A stretch of DNA of 48,487 nt from assembly GCA_016282705.1 (NCBI GenBank), contig JAEELO010000033.1, positions 1 through 48,487 of the forward strand, written 5' to 3'. Below are positions 26,038 to 35,253 of this stretch, in pieces (the stretch's first letter is position 1; the number at the start of each line of letters is the position of its first letter). A program made the position numbers and the translations under genes. Origin of the DNA: Candidatus Gastranaerophilales bacterium. Lineage in GTDB: Bacteria > Cyanobacteriota > Vampirovibrionia > Gastranaerophilales > Gastranaerophilaceae. Below the pieces are notes generated by a model. It had not been told where the DNA came from. It did no database searches and worked only from the letters and a program-made list of their open reading frames with translations.

Positions 26038-26122
26038 GTCTGAGTGGCGAAATTGGTAGACGCGTACGATTCAGGTTCGTATGGTTCACACCATGTGGGT
26101 TCAAGTCCCATCTCGGACACCA
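26038..26122 (+). tRNA. tRNA-Leu (anticodon CAG)
   Basis: Class II tRNA of 85 bases with encoded CCA. The acceptor stem GTCTGAG pairs with CTCGGAC (26112-26118). The anticodon stem TACGA/TCGTA encloses T-T-CAG-G-T with the anticodon at 26072-26074. The long variable arm TGGT-tcac-ACCA and T arm GTGGG-TTCAAGT-CCCAT are present. It reads CUG leucine codons. A strong hairpin terminator follows after one base, so it is a single-gene unit. Confidence 0.97.
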
Positions 26123-26123
26123 T

Positions 26124-26157
26124 AAAAGAGGTAATGACATCAGTCATTGCCTCTTTT
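26124..26157 (+). terminator. Terminator of tRNA-Leu
   Basis: 15-bp stem (26124-26138 with 26143-26157, one G:T pair), loop ATCA, followed by T-rich sequence. Confidence 0.85.
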
Positions 26158-26164
26158 ATTTTGA

Positions 26165-26330
26165 AGAAAAGGACATAGTCCGTAGTGAGTTACTTGCCCG
26201 AGAGAAAGCAAATTCCAAGAGCGGATTTAAAAAACTCAGGCAAAGTCCCGCACAGAAGAAGTTTTAAAAATTAAAGTCCCGCCATATTTAAACTTTTGTC
26301 AGGCATTGCCCGACCTACTGACTTTAATAG
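26165..26330. other. Hairpin-rich, G+C-richer non-coding stretch
   Basis: About 40% G+C against ~30% around it and no supported gene. Contains GGAC-ata-GTCC (26171-26181), TTGCCCGAG (26194-26202) facing CTCAGGCAA (26235-26243) with an inner AAATTCC/GGATTT pair, two copies of AAAGTCCCGC, and ATTAAAGTC (26270-26278) facing GACTTTAAT (26320-26328). The last enclosed segment has a GTC-a-GGC-att-GCC-c-GAC hairpin. It could be a small structured RNA or a decayed intergenic palindromic repeat. The bases after it to 26410 show nothing. Confidence 0.4.
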
Positions 26331-26410
26331 ACTTATGCAAAGAAATTAGAACAGAAGATTATAAACCATACATAAATTCAATTTCCTTGTATAGCATATT
26401 TTAATAATTA

Positions 26411-27094
26411 TCAGATACCTCTCAAGTATCTTTGTATACAAGAAACACCTGATTTATTTTTAGCACAATCTTTGTCAACATCGGTTTTAGATTTGTCTTT
26501 ATAAGCAGGGACAAGTCCTATTTTAGCGGAATATGCCATAACAAAAACATCCCTACCTGCTATGTTCGGTTTTTTAGGTCCGTTTATATCAAAATATACA
26601 ACCATAACAGCAGCACCTTTTGGATCTATACCGAATTGATTTTTGATTTTATCCTGTGTACTCCACATATCCATATTAACCGTTGTCCCGTCATTAAGTA
26701 CTGCAGTAATGATTTGATTTCCTATACCAATACCCGCACGGTTTTCAGGTATTTTTTGACCGTTATAATAGAAGGTATCTTTTTCATTCCAGCATCCCGG
26801 AGCATCATAACAAACTTTCATTGTATTAATTCTCGGACGCATAAATTCATCATACCAAGCATTCATTTTTTGTTGGTCTTTGTCTACTTCTTCAAATTCC
26901 ATATCAGCACCGGCTGCACGTGCGAATGTAAATGCTTGAGCAAACATCGAATACACTTTCCTAACTTTCGCAGTGCGTTCTTGTTCGCCAACCATTGTTT
27001 GCAAAACAGGTACTGTAATCGCAGCGATTACACCAATTATTATCAAAGTAAGTAATACTTCCGCAAGAGTAAACGCAAATCTTTTTTTCAACAT
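26411..27094 (-). CDS. Type IV pilin-like prepilin (pseudopilin)
   Basis: 227 residues. The N-terminus M-L-K-K-R-F-A followed by F-T-L-A-E-V-L-L-T-L-I-I-I-G-V-I-A-A-I is a class III-type prepilin leader: a short basic leader, cleavage before the phenylalanine, glutamate at +5 and a hydrophobic helix. The rest is a soluble domain with four cysteines, one pair in C-Y-D-A-P-G-C and one in D-C-A-K-N-K-S-G-V-S-C near the C-terminus, resembling pilin disulfide loops. It would be processed by PilD and used in a type IV pilus or type II secretion-like fibre. No pilus assembly genes are in the window, so it is an isolated minor pilin. GGGA lies 11 bases before the ATG. Confidence 0.85.
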   Translation of the reverse strand: MLKKRFAFTLAEVLLTLIIIGVIAAITVPVLQTMVGEQERTAKVRKVYSMFAQAFTFARAAGADMEFEEVDKDQQKMNAWYDEFMRPRINTMKVCYDAPGCWNEKDTFYYNGQKIPENRAGIGIGNQIITAVLNDGTTVNMDMWSTQDKIKNQFGIDPKGAAVMVVYFDINGPKKPNIAGRDVFVMAYSAKIGLVPAYKDKSKTDVDKDCAKNKSGVSCIQRYLRGI

Positions 27095-27196
27095 AATTAT
27101 ATAATTCCCAAGTTACGATTATATTATACAGTATGATGTTATATTGTTTATTCATGCATATGTATGATATTTAAAAACTATATATAGCTAAACAAA

Positions 27197-27230
27197 AAAA
27201 ACAGATAACATGTTTTATATTATCTGTTTT
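27197..27230 (-). terminator. Terminator of ilvD
   Basis: AAACAGATAA (27199-27208) pairs with TTATCTGTTT (27220-27229) around an 11-base loop. The A run on the left gives a U tract for minus-strand transcription from ilvD. Confidence 0.7.
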
Positions 27231-27248
27231 TATGTATCCTTATATCAA

Positions 27249-28913
27249 CTATATGCTTGTAATTGCACCTTTTTCTGCCGAAGAAACAACTGTAGAATAT
27301 CGTTTTAAGTAGCCTTTCTTTACCTTAGAAGGAAGCGGTTTAAATGTTTTTAATCTTTCTTCAATTTCTTTTTCATCAACTTTAAGTGTTAATTCACGCT
27401 TTGGAATGTTTATATATATTTCATCGCCGTCTTTTATTACACCTATTACTCCTCCTGCCGGAGCTTCAGGGCATATATGACCTATGCAAAGACCTCTTGT
27501 TCCGCCGGAAAATCTTCCGTCAGTTATAAGTGCGACTTTCTTACCCAAACCTTTACCTACAATAGCGGAAGTCGGCGAAAGCATTTCTCTCATACCGGGG
27601 CCGCCTTTAGGTCCTTCATAACGAATAACAACAACATCTCCTGCAACAATCTTATCATCCATAATGGCCTGCATAGCAGCTTCTTCACTGTCAAATGTTT
27701 TTGCCTTGCCCGTAAATTCGAGGCATTCTTTCTCAACACCTGAAATTTTAACAACTGCACCATTCGGAGCAATATTACCATGTAATACTGCCAATCCGGG
27801 ATTAGAAGTTACCGGATCAGATATTGGTCTTATAACTTCATTATCACACCATATATTAGCAGCAGCTATTTCCGAAATTTTCATACCTGATATGCCTTTA
27901 GTATCCTTCATTTCAGGAACATTACCGTAGATTGTTTTTAATACGGCAGGAATTCCGCCTGCATTATCCAAATCTGTCATTGTTTTAGCGGCAGACGGGT
28001 CTAATTTAATAATCTGAGGAACTTTAAAACTTAATTCTTCAAAATCTTTTAAGGTTATATCAACTCCCGCTTCATTTGCTATTGCAAGTAAATGAAGAAT
28101 TGAGTTTGTTGAACCGCCTAATGCCAAATCAACAATAATAGCATTTCTAATTGCATCTCTTGTTAATATGGAAGACGGTCTTATATCTTTTTCAATAAGT
28201 TCATTAATCAATACACCTGAATCAAATGCAATACGTTTTGTTTTTGCACTAACAGCGGAAGATGTTGCACATCCCGGTAAACTCATTCCCATAACTTCCG
28301 TCAAACAAGCCATTGTATTTGCTGTATATAATCCCTGACAAGCACCTGCACCGGGGCAAGATGTTATTTCCATTTCTTTAAGCATTTTTTCGTCTATTTC
28401 ACCGCTTGTGAATTTACCTACGGCTTCAAACGTACCTCTTACCATAGTTAGAGTGTTATTATGACATTTACCGTCAGCCATAGGACCGACTGTAACAACA
28501 ATACAAGGTATATCCAGTCTTGCAGCAGCCATAATCATCCCGGGAGTAATCTTATCGCAATTTGTAAGTAAGACCAGACCGTCTAATTTATGTGCCATAG
28601 CAACTGATTCTACACAATCAGCAATTAAATCACGTGACGGAAGAGAATAACTCATTCCGCTGTGTCCCATAGCAATACCGTCACAAATAGCAGGAACTCC
28701 GAATATAAATGCTTGACCGCCGCCGGTATGAATACCTTTTTCAATCTGACGTTCTAAATCACGCATTCCGCAGTGTCCGGGAACTAAATCCGTAAAACTG
28801 CTTGCAATGCCGATAAATCTTTTATTTATTTGCTGTTCACTGACACCTGTTCCGTATAATAATGAACGATGCGGCGTTCTTTGTATTCCTTGTTTTATTT
28901 CGTCACTTCTCAT
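27249..28913 (-). CDS. ilvD: Dihydroxy-acid dehydratase
   Basis: 554 residues, normal length. It dehydrates dihydroxy-isovalerate and dihydroxy-methylvalerate to the keto acids before valine, leucine and isoleucine. Fe-S ligands lie in T-N-C-D-K (near residue 118) and [17 protein letters not shown] (near 190), the IlvD/Edd signatures. [10 protein letters not shown] and G-R-F-S-G-G-T-R-G are also conserved. AGGGAGA precedes the ATG. It stands alone between the pilin gene and divergent ispH; no other ilv gene is nearby. Confidence 0.96.
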   Translation of the reverse strand: MRSDEIKQGIQRTPHRSLLYGTGVSEQQINKRFIGIASSFTDLVPGHCGMRDLERQIEKGIHTGGGQAFIFGVPAICDGIAMGHSGMSYSLPSRDLIADCVESVAMAHKLDGLVLLTNCDKITPGMIMAAARLDIPCIVVTVGPMADGKCHNNTLTMVRGTFEAVGKFTSGEIDEKMLKEMEITSCPGAGACQGLYTANTMACLTEVMGMSLPGCATSSAVSAKTKRIAFDSGVLINELIEKDIRPSSILTRDAIRNAIIVDLALGGSTNSILHLLAIANEAGVDITLKDFEELSFKVPQIIKLDPSAAKTMTDLDNAGGIPAVLKTIYGNVPEMKDTKGISGMKISEIAAANIWCDNEVIRPISDPVTSNPGLAVLHGNIAPNGAVVKISGVEKECLEFTGKAKTFDSEEAAMQAIMDDKIVAGDVVVIRYEGPKGGPGMREMLSPTSAIVGKGLGKKVALITDGRFSGGTRGLCIGHICPEAPAGGVIGVIKDGDEIYINIPKRELTLKVDEKEIEERLKTFKPLPSKVKKGYLKRYSTVVSSAEKGAITSI

Positions 28914-28973
28914 AAAAGTCTCCCTATCTAACTCATGGTTATATCATACCAAATACTAAAAATAATTGATATA

Positions 28974-29002
28974 TTGAAACTAAAAAATGTTCATGTTATA
29001 AA
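28974..29002 (+). promoter_or_regulatory. Sigma-70 type promoter of ispH
   Basis: TTGAAA (28974-28979), 17-bp spacer, TATAAA (28997-29002). Transcription would start near 29009, downstream of the ATG at 28935 and so excluding it as the ispH start. Confidence 0.65.
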
Positions 29003-29057
29003 AAAGATACAGCGAGAGGATACCTCTTGCGAGTTCAATGAATGGTGGTTTAGGACA

Positions 29058-29924
29058 CTGAAAAAACAAATAAAATTGGCTCAATGCGCAGGTTTTTGTT
29101 ACGGAGTCAAAAGAGCAGTCGAAACAACAAAAAAAATAAAACTAGAAAATGCATCCAAAAATGTCTGGATATTAGGTGAGCTTATTCATAATGCACAAGT
29201 AATAAAAGAACTTGAAAACTTGGGCATTAAAACAGTTGACGAATTACCTGAAAATGAAACAGGAATTTGTATAGTCAGAAGTCACGGAATGGCACCTCAA
29301 AAAATAAAAGAAATTGCCGATAAAGGCTTTGAAGTTGTAGATTTAACTTGTCTGGACGTAAAGAAAGTTCAGCAAAAAGCCATTCAACTTGCGAAAGAAG
29401 AATTTCTTGTTTTAATTCTCGGCAAGCCCGAACATCCCGAAGTTGTTGCTATAAAAGCAAATGCAGAAATGTATTCGGATAAAGTATATGTTATTCCTAA
29501 TATAGCCGAATTAGAAAAAATAAAAGACATTATAAAAACTAATAAAAGAGTCGGTGTCGTTATTCAAACAACTCAGAAACCCGAATTATTACAATCAGTT
29601 GTGGATTATTTGCTTCCTCTGGCAAGCGAACTAAAGGTGTTTAATACAATATGCAAATCTACAACAATGCGTCAACAGGAAGCAAAAGAATTAGCAAAAA
29701 CATCAGATTTAATGATAGTTGTAGGCAGTAAAAAAAGTGCAAATACAACTCATTTAGCAGAAATTTTAAAAGATATCACAAAAACTCTTCATATTGAAAC
29801 AATTGGAGATTTAAATGAATATAAAGAAATTATAAAATCAGCTGAAAATATAGGTGTAACAGCAGGCGCATCAACACCTGACAGCATTATACAAAATGTA
29901 ATAAAAGTAATTAATGAAATATAA
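29058..29924 (+). CDS. ispH: 4-hydroxy-3-methylbut-2-enyl diphosphate reductase
   Basis: Last step of the MEP isoprenoid pathway, a [4Fe-4S] enzyme making IPP and DMAPP. Three ligand cysteines are in C-A-G-F-C-Y-G, V-D-L-T-C-L-D and N-T-I-C-K-S-T; V-R-S-H-G and the E-H-P-E catalytic segment are present, and S-S-like C-terminal G-A-S-T-P-D. The start is uncertain. Homologs begin just before I-K-L-A-Q-C-A-G-F-C. The frame is open back to an ATG at 28935, but that lies upstream of the promoter and gives 41 non-homologous residues. The best-placed in-frame start-like codon is CTG at 29058, which overlaps the TGA of a 7-codon frame beginning ATG at 29038. TTG at 29076 is an alternative. The S1 protein gene follows by 16 bp, a pairing known in other bacteria. 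Confidence 0.85.
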   Translation: MKKQIKLAQCAGFCYGVKRAVETTKKIKLENASKNVWILGELIHNAQVIKELENLGIKTVDELPENETGICIVRSHGMAPQKIKEIADKGFEVVDLTCLDVKKVQQKAIQLAKEEFLVLILGKPEHPEVVAIKANAEMYSDKVYVIPNIAELEKIKDIIKTNKRVGVVIQTTQKPELLQSVVDYLLPLASELKVFNTICKSTTMRQQEAKELAKTSDLMIVVGSKKSANTTHLAEILKDITKTLHIETIGDLNEYKEIIKSAENIGVTAGASTPDSIIQNVIKVINEI

Positions 29925-29940
29925 GAAAGGATAAAACGAA

Positions 29941-31023
29941 ATGGCAAAAACAATTAACGAACAAGACGAATTCGTCAGATTATTGGAAGAAAGCTACAAC
30001 TACAAATTTTCAGTAGCAGATGTAGTAAAAGGTATAGTTATTAAACAAGAAAACGACGGTTTTTTAGTTGATATCGGTGCAAAAACAGAAGCATTCCTTC
30101 CAAACAGAGAAATTACAAATAATCAGGTAAATGATAAAGATTATTCAGAATATTTAGCAATTAATGACGTAAAAGAATTCTACATTTTAAAAGAAGAAGG
30201 CGACGATGAAAACGACAGAATAATGCTATCATTAAAGAAATTATCATGTGCAAAAGCTTGGCAAGAGCTTCAAAATGCAAAATACAACAACGAAACCATC
30301 ACTGCTAAAGTTGTTCTTATCGTAAGAGGTGGTGTAATCGTTGAAATTTCCGATTTAAGAGGGTTCGTACCTGCAAGCCAATTAAGAACAGGAGCTCCTT
30401 TTGACGGATTAATCGGACAAGATATTGAAGTAAAAGTTTTAGAAGCAGATGCAAAAAGAAATAAATTAATTCTTTCTCAAAGACAAGCTGTCGCAGAACA
30501 AAGAGAACAAGTAGTTGATGAAGTTATTTCACAACTCGAAATCGGTTCTGTAGTAAAAGGTAAAGTCGTAAGAATAGCTGACTTCGGCGGATTTATTGAT
30601 ATTAACGGAGTTGACGGTTTATTACCTATATCTGAAATTTCTTGGCAAAGAATTAAACATCCTTCTGATGTTATTTCTCTTGGTGAAGAATTAGAAGTAA
30701 AAATTTTAAAAATAGATACAGATATGAAAAGAATCAGCTTAAGTTTAAAGAGAATGGGTGATAACCCTTGGGAATCAATCGAAAATGAATTTCAAGAAGG
30801 TCAGGTAATAAAAGGTACAGTTAATAAAGTAACTTCATTTGGTGCTTTCATTAATATTTATCCGGGAGTTGAAGCATTATTACCATCAGCTGAAATGGAA
30901 CCTGCAAATGCAAATCCGTTCAATATATACAATGTTGGAGATGAAATTGAAGTATTAATCAAAAAATTCACTCCGCAAGAACACAGAATCGCTTTAAGCG
31001 TAAAAGATATTAAAAAAGACTAA
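29941..31023 (+). CDS. rpsA: S1 RNA-binding domain protein (ribosomal protein S1-like)
   Basis: 360 residues with four S1 (OB-fold) repeats at roughly 22-95, 105-178, 195-265 and 280-352. Typical segments are V-V-K-G-I-V...D-I-G-A-K-T-E-A-F-L-P, G-S-V-V-K-G-K-V-V-R-I-A-D-F-G-G-F-I-D, and G-Q-V-I-K-G-T-V-N-K-V-T-S-F-G-A-F-I. It is shorter than the six-repeat E. coli S1 but in the size range of S1 homologs in cyanobacteria and Firmicutes. Likely role: holding mRNA on the 30S subunit. Very few minimal-leader mRNAs would need it, which is relevant to the leaderless promoters in this window. GAAAGGA precedes the ATG. Confidence 0.88.
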   Translation: MAKTINEQDEFVRLLEESYNYKFSVADVVKGIVIKQENDGFLVDIGAKTEAFLPNREITNNQVNDKDYSEYLAINDVKEFYILKEEGDDENDRIMLSLKKLSCAKAWQELQNAKYNNETITAKVVLIVRGGVIVEISDLRGFVPASQLRTGAPFDGLIGQDIEVKVLEADAKRNKLILSQRQAVAEQREQVVDEVISQLEIGSVVKGKVVRIADFGGFIDINGVDGLLPISEISWQRIKHPSDVISLGEELEVKILKIDTDMKRISLSLKRMGDNPWESIENEFQEGQVIKGTVNKVTSFGAFINIYPGVEALLPSAEMEPANANPFNIYNVGDEIEVLIKKFTPQEHRIALSVKDIKKD

Positions 31024-31040
31024 TAAAAACAGTACTTTAA

Positions 31041-31067
31041 GAGAGGTGTAAAAACACCTCTCTTTTT
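31041..31067 (+). terminator. Terminator of ispH-rpsA
   Basis: 9-bp G+C-containing stem GAGAGGTGT / ACACCTCTC, 4-base loop, then TTTTT. Confidence 0.88.
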
Positions 31068-31105
31068 GTTTACAAATATTTACAGACATTTATTTAATTA
31101 GCAAA

Positions 31106-31131
31106 TATAATTATGTACATAGTTTTGTACA
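31106..31131 (+). promoter_or_regulatory. -10 box with TGTACA repeat pair
   Basis: TATAAT (31106-31111) with a poor -35 (CAGACA). Two copies of the palindrome TGTACA (31114-31119 and 31126-31131) lie 12 bp apart across the expected transcription start, an operator-like position. Confidence 0.4.
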
Positions 31132-31153
31132 AACAAAAATATGAGGTAATAAC

Positions 31154-31462
31154 ATGAAGGTATCATCAATATGTAATACACCCTCAGCTTGTCATGGCAG
31201 AACAATAGGAACCATAGCAGGATTAGGTGTCGGAAGTGCATATATAATTAAAAATCATAAAGCTTTATTTGAACATTCTATGCAAGAAGCCTTAAAAGCG
31301 AACAAAGGTACAGCAATAGGGAAAATTGTTCCTATTGCAGTTTCTGCAGGATTTATCGGAGCCGCTACTGCAATCGGAAGATTAGCCGGTAAATGTATCG
31401 GTAAAATAGTAGATAATCATTATGCAAAGAAATTCTATTTTAAAAACAGTGAAAAGGCATAA
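31154..31462 (+). CDS. Small glycine/alanine-rich putative membrane-associated protein
   Basis: 102 residues, unrecognised. Two moderately hydrophobic Gly/Ala-rich stretches (T-I-A-G-L-G-V-G-S-A-Y-I-I near 20-32 and I-V-P-I-A-V-S-A-G-F-I-G-A-A-T-A near 58-75) resemble glycine-zipper helices that could insert in a membrane; basic residues follow each. GAGGT precedes the ATG, and it has its own promoter and a terminator. Function unknown. Confidence 0.6.
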   Translation: MKVSSICNTPSACHGRTIGTIAGLGVGSAYIIKNHKALFEHSMQEALKANKGTAIGKIVPIAVSAGFIGAATAIGRLAGKCIGKIVDNHYAKKFYFKNSEKA

Positions 31463-31480
31463 AAGACAACAGAAATAAAT

Positions 31481-31510
31481 AAAAAGGATACATTTATTTG
31501 TATCCTTTTT
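31481..31510. terminator. Bidirectional terminator between the small gene and uvrA
   Basis: 12-bp stem AAAAAGGATACA / TGTATCCTTTTT with 6-base loop. Confidence 0.85.
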
Positions 31511-34339
31511 TTATTTCAACATTTTCTTCAAATATAAACCCGTTAATGATTTTTTATTTTCGGCAATTTCTTCAGGGGTACCCTCTGCCACAATTGTACC
31601 GCCTTCATCTCCGCCTTGAGGTCCTAAATCTATAATATGGTCAACCGTTTTTATTAAATCAAGATTATGCTCGATTATTAATATCGTATTACCTGCATCC
31701 GCAAGTTTATTAATAATTTTTATCAGCTTATCCAAATCATACCAATGCAAACCAACTGTAGGTTCATCAAGCAGATAGAGAGTCTTTCCCGTTGCTCTTT
31801 TATTCAATTCACTTGAAAGTTTAATTCTTTGAGCTTCACCGCCGGAAAGAGTTGTAGCACTCTGTCCGAGTTTCATATAGCCCAAACCAACATCATTCAA
31901 TGTTTGAAGCCTGTTTTTTATTTTAGGAATATTTTCAAAGAAATCAAGAGCTTCAGATATACTCATATCAAGTACTTCGGATATATTTTTCCCTTTATAT
32001 TTAACCTCAAGTGTTTCTCTGTTATATCTTTGTCCCTTACATACATTACACTTAACATATACATCAGAGAGAAAATTCATCTCAATTTTTGTCAGACCAT
32101 CACCCTTACAAGACTCGCAGCGGCCGCCTTTTACGTTAAAACTAAAACGACCTGCCTTATAACCCCTCATTTTTGCTTCCGTTGTTTGAGAATATAATTC
32201 TCTGATATATGTAAATACATCAGTATATGTTGCAGGATTTGACCTTGGAGTTCTTCCTATAGGAGATTGGTCAATACATATAACTTTATCTATATTTTCA
32301 AATCCTTCAATCCTATCCAAACCCTGTGGTTTAGGTTTATTTTTATTTAATTTGTGAATGGAATATTGATACAAAATATCATTCATCAGCGTAGACTTAC
32401 CGCTTCCCGAAACACCTGTTAATGCAACAACTTTACCCAAAGGGATTTTTACATTTATATTTTTTAAATTATTTTTATGGGCATTAATTATTTCTATATA
32501 ATTTCCGTTGCCTTCTCTTCTCTTTTTCGGTACCGGAATGTTCTTCTCTCCGCTTAAATATTGACCTGTTATTGATTCCTTTGTATTTATAATATCGTAC
32601 AAAGTTCCCTGTGCAATAATTTTACCGCCGTTTACACCAGCATATGGTCCTATATCAACAATGTGGTCAGCATTTCTTATCGTATCCTCATCGTGTTCAA
32701 CAACAATAAGAGTATTTCCGAGATTTCTGAGTCGAACAAGTGTTTTTATAAGCATATCATTGTTATATTGATGAAGTCCTATTGACGGTTCATCTAATAC
32801 ATATAATACTCCTGAAAGACCACTTCCTATTTGAGTTGCGAGTCTTATTCTCTGTGCTTCTCCACCCGATAATGTTCCTGCCATTCTTGCCAAATCCAAA
32901 TAGCTGAGTCCAACATCCAGCATAAATTTTAGTCTGGCACGAATTTCTTCCAAAATTTGTTTTGCAATAGTAAGTTTATAATCATCCAAATCCAAATATA
33001 AATCAGAGAAAAATTTATATGCTTCTTTTATTGATAAACAGCAGACTTCATATATATTTTTCCCTCCGACTGTAACAGCAAGAGAAAACGGTTTTAATCT
33101 GGCACCTTTACAGTCATTACACGGAATTTGAGACATATATTCCTGAATAGAATCCCTTATTTCATCTGATGTTGATTCATTGTACTTGTCCATAAAATAC
33201 GGAATTACACCTTTAAACGGCATCACACGAGTTACATAACGAGTACCGCCAAATTCTTTAAATCTGAGTTTTACACACTCTTTTCCGCTTCCATATAAAA
33301 TAATATTCTTATGTTCTTCAGACAAATCAGAAAAAGGGCAATCCATATCAATATTAAAATGATTTGCTACAGATGTTAATATCTCTTGATAATACGGATT
33401 TCCTGTTTTTGCCCAGGGATATATGGCACCATTCTTCAATGATTTTGTTTTATCGGGAATTAATAAATCCGCATCCATTTCAAAATGTGCCCCCAAACCG
33501 CCGCATGTAGAACAAGCACCGTACGGACTGTTAAAACTGAATATTCTCGGGGCAAGTTCTTCAAAACTCAAATTACAATTAGGACATGCCAGTTTCTCAG
33601 AGAATATCATTTCTTTATCACCGATAACATCAACAATTAACAAGCCGCCTGACTTCTCAAGAGCAATTTGTGCGCTGTCAGTTAATCTTGATTTGGAACT
33701 TTCTTTTATTACCAGTCTGTCTACTATTACTTCTATTGTATGCTTTTGTGTTTTATTTAATTCTATTTCATCCTCATCAAGATTATATATTTCACCATCC
33801 ACTCTTACACGGACAAATCCTTCCTGATGCAATTCTTGCAAAAGACCGACATATTCACCTTTTTTACCTCTCACAATCGGAGAAATCAATTGTATTTTTG
33901 TCCCCTCTTTTAATGTGAATATTTTATCAATTATTTCATCAATAGATTGAGGAGCTATTTCACATCCGCAATTAGGACAATGCGGAACACCTATTCTCGC
34001 ATAAAGAAGCCTTAAATAATCATATATTTCTGTTACCGTTCCGACTGTAGAACGGGGGTTATTACTCGTAGATTTCTGGTCTATAGATATAGCAGGCGAA
34101 AGTCCTTCTATACTTTCAACATCAGGCTTATCAAGCTGCCCCAAAAACTGGCGGGCATAGTTTGAAAGGCTTTCTACGTATCGTCTTTGACCTTCCGCAA
34201 AAATCGTATCAAAAGCTAACGAACTCTTTCCGGAACCTGAAATTCCGGTAAAAACTATTAATTCATTCTTTGGAAGTTCTAAACTTACATTCTTTAAATT
34301 ATGCTGATTTGCTTTTCTTATAATTATTTTGTCGTTCAT
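31511..34339 (-). CDS. uvrA: Excinuclease ABC subunit A
   Basis: 942 residues, full length. The damage-recognition ATPase of nucleotide excision repair. Two ABC cassettes: Walker [10 protein letters not shown] near residue 31 and G-V-S-G-S-G-K-S-T near 646; signature L-S-G-G-E-A-Q-R-I near 486 and 830; Walker [12 protein letters not shown] and [11 protein letters not shown]. Zinc modules are at C-P-N-C...C-S-T-C-G-G and C-E-S-C-K-G-D-G...C-N-V-C. No Shine-Dalgarno; an extended -10 ends six bases before the ATG, so it appears leaderless, with the promoter inside the end of the upstream kinase gene. Confidence 0.98.
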   Translation of the reverse strand: MNDKIIIRKANQHNLKNVSLELPKNELIVFTGISGSGKSSLAFDTIFAEGQRRYVESLSNYARQFLGQLDKPDVESIEGLSPAISIDQKSTSNNPRSTVGTVTEIYDYLRLLYARIGVPHCPNCGCEIAPQSIDEIIDKIFTLKEGTKIQLISPIVRGKKGEYVGLLQELHQEGFVRVRVDGEIYNLDEDEIELNKTQKHTIEVIVDRLVIKESSKSRLTDSAQIALEKSGGLLIVDVIGDKEMIFSEKLACPNCNLSFEELAPRIFSFNSPYGACSTCGGLGAHFEMDADLLIPDKTKSLKNGAIYPWAKTGNPYYQEILTSVANHFNIDMDCPFSDLSEEHKNIILYGSGKECVKLRFKEFGGTRYVTRVMPFKGVIPYFMDKYNESTSDEIRDSIQEYMSQIPCNDCKGARLKPFSLAVTVGGKNIYEVCCLSIKEAYKFFSDLYLDLDDYKLTIAKQILEEIRARLKFMLDVGLSYLDLARMAGTLSGGEAQRIRLATQIGSGLSGVLYVLDEPSIGLHQYNNDMLIKTLVRLRNLGNTLIVVEHDEDTIRNADHIVDIGPYAGVNGGKIIAQGTLYDIINTKESITGQYLSGEKNIPVPKKRREGNGNYIEIINAHKNNLKNINVKIPLGKVVALTGVSGSGKSTLMNDILYQYSIHKLNKNKPKPQGLDRIEGFENIDKVICIDQSPIGRTPRSNPATYTDVFTYIRELYSQTTEAKMRGYKAGRFSFNVKGGRCESCKGDGLTKIEMNFLSDVYVKCNVCKGQRYNRETLEVKYKGKNISEVLDMSISEALDFFENIPKIKNRLQTLNDVGLGYMKLGQSATTLSGGEAQRIKLSSELNKRATGKTLYLLDEPTVGLHWYDLDKLIKIINKLADAGNTILIIEHNLDLIKTVDHIIDLGPQGGDEGGTIVAEGTPEEIAENKKSLTGLYLKKMLK

Positions 34340-34345
34340 AACAAC

Positions 34346-34354
34346 ATTATGTCA
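34346..34354 (-). promoter_or_regulatory. Extended -10 promoter of uvrA, predicted leaderless
   Basis: Minus strand: TG-A-CATAAT, then GTTGTT, then ATG. No obvious SOS (LexA) box was noticed next to it. Confidence 0.55.
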
Positions 34355-34366
34355 TGAAATACCATA

Positions 34367-35119
34367 CTAAGTAAATGAAAAACTATCATCCGTTATATCG
34401 TGATTTTTAGGCAATTGAATTATAAATTCATTAGTATTTGGCTCGGTATTTAAAGAAATTTTCCCTTTATGTGCCTCAATTACGGTTTTACAATAATATA
34501 AACCGAGTCCCGAACCTGTATTATTGTTTAAAGATGCCTTTGATACGTATTTTTCAAATATATGTTCTTTGATATTATCCGAAATATTAAATCCCGTATT
34601 TTTTATTTTTATAAATATAAATTTTTCATCTTCACACATACTAATTGATAATACAGTATTCTTATAAGAATAATTAACTCCGTTATTCAACATATTTGCA
34701 ATTACACGCCTTAATGAATTTTTATCGGCAAATAAATAATTAGTTTGAAGTGTATTTATATATTCAATTTCAATATTATATGTCATTGCAAAATTTGAAA
34801 TTTCATTAATACATAATTTTATTAAATCATCAATGTTTAATTGTTCATAATTAATCTTAATAACACCGTTTTTAATTTTATAAATATCCAAAACCTTATT
34901 TAACAATTCTTTCATAAAAGATGAAGACTCAATAATAATATCAAGAATTTCTTTTTGAGAATCTGCAATTTTTCCGAATTTTCCGGCTCTAAGCAAATTT
35001 AAACTGCTGATTTGTGCTTGCAGAGGAGTCTTTAAATCATGAATTAATGTTGCAATATATAACTCTTTTTGCTGCTCATCATTTTCACTTGAATTTGTAT
35101 AGATTTTTGTATTTTTCAT
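34367..35119 (-). CDS. Soluble sensor histidine kinase without sensor domain
   Basis: 250 residues. The HisKA helix has the phospho-accepting histidine at residue 27 in L-I-H-D-L-K-T-P-L-Q. The HATPase domain has the N box N-M-L-N-N-G-V-N-Y-S, a D-x-G-like region replaced by K-N-T-G-F-N (so the G1 aspartate is not the usual D-x-G), the F box I-F-E-K-Y and the G2 box G-S-G-L-G-L-Y-Y-C-K. There is no membrane segment and almost nothing before HisKA. No response regulator is adjacent, so the partner is unknown. The start has no good Shine-Dalgarno; transcription may begin at a TAGAAT box about 18 bases upstream. Confidence 0.85.
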   Translation of the reverse strand: MKNTKIYTNSSENDEQQKELYIATLIHDLKTPLQAQISSLNLLRAGKFGKIADSQKEILDIIIESSSFMKELLNKVLDIYKIKNGVIKINYEQLNIDDLIKLCINEISNFAMTYNIEIEYINTLQTNYLFADKNSLRRVIANMLNNGVNYSYKNTVLSISMCEDEKFIFIKIKNTGFNISDNIKEHIFEKYVSKASLNNNTGSGLGLYYCKTVIEAHKGKISLNTEPNTNEFIIQLPKNHDITDDSFSFT

Positions 35120-35171
35120 AGCTATAATTTTTTCTTATTCTATACAAATAATATAAAACTATCCTATCCTA

Positions 35172-35201
35172 AAAGATATTAGCCACTCGGGCAATATCTT
35201 T
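35172..35201. terminator. Hairpin upstream of the histidine kinase gene
   Basis: AAAGATATT (35172-35180) pairs with AATATCTTT (35193-35201), extended by GCC/GGC after a bulged A. It lies between the kinase start and the next gene's terminator; it may be a second terminator or part of the kinase control region. Confidence 0.4.
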
Positions 35202-35227
35202 AAATTTATCTTAAATTCAGGCACAAA

Positions 35228-35253
35228 AAAACGGAGGTAAGAACCTCCGTTTT
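35228..35253. terminator. Terminator of the small Gln-rich gene
   Basis: 11-bp stem AAAACGGAGGT / ACCTCCGTTTT with loop AAGA, flanked by A and T runs. Confidence 0.88.

Noticed and set aside
26034-26267. 77-codon plus-strand reading frame
   Set aside because: It runs through the whole tRNA-Leu gene and its terminator; no ribosome binding site and no independent support.
28935-29057. N-terminal extension of IspH from the ATG at 28935
   Set aside because: The ATG lies upstream of the likely promoter, has no Shine-Dalgarno, and the 41 added residues do not resemble IspH.
33423-33918. Two long plus-strand frames inside uvrA
   Set aside because: Antisense shadows of a certain gene, without ribosome binding sites or sensible domains.
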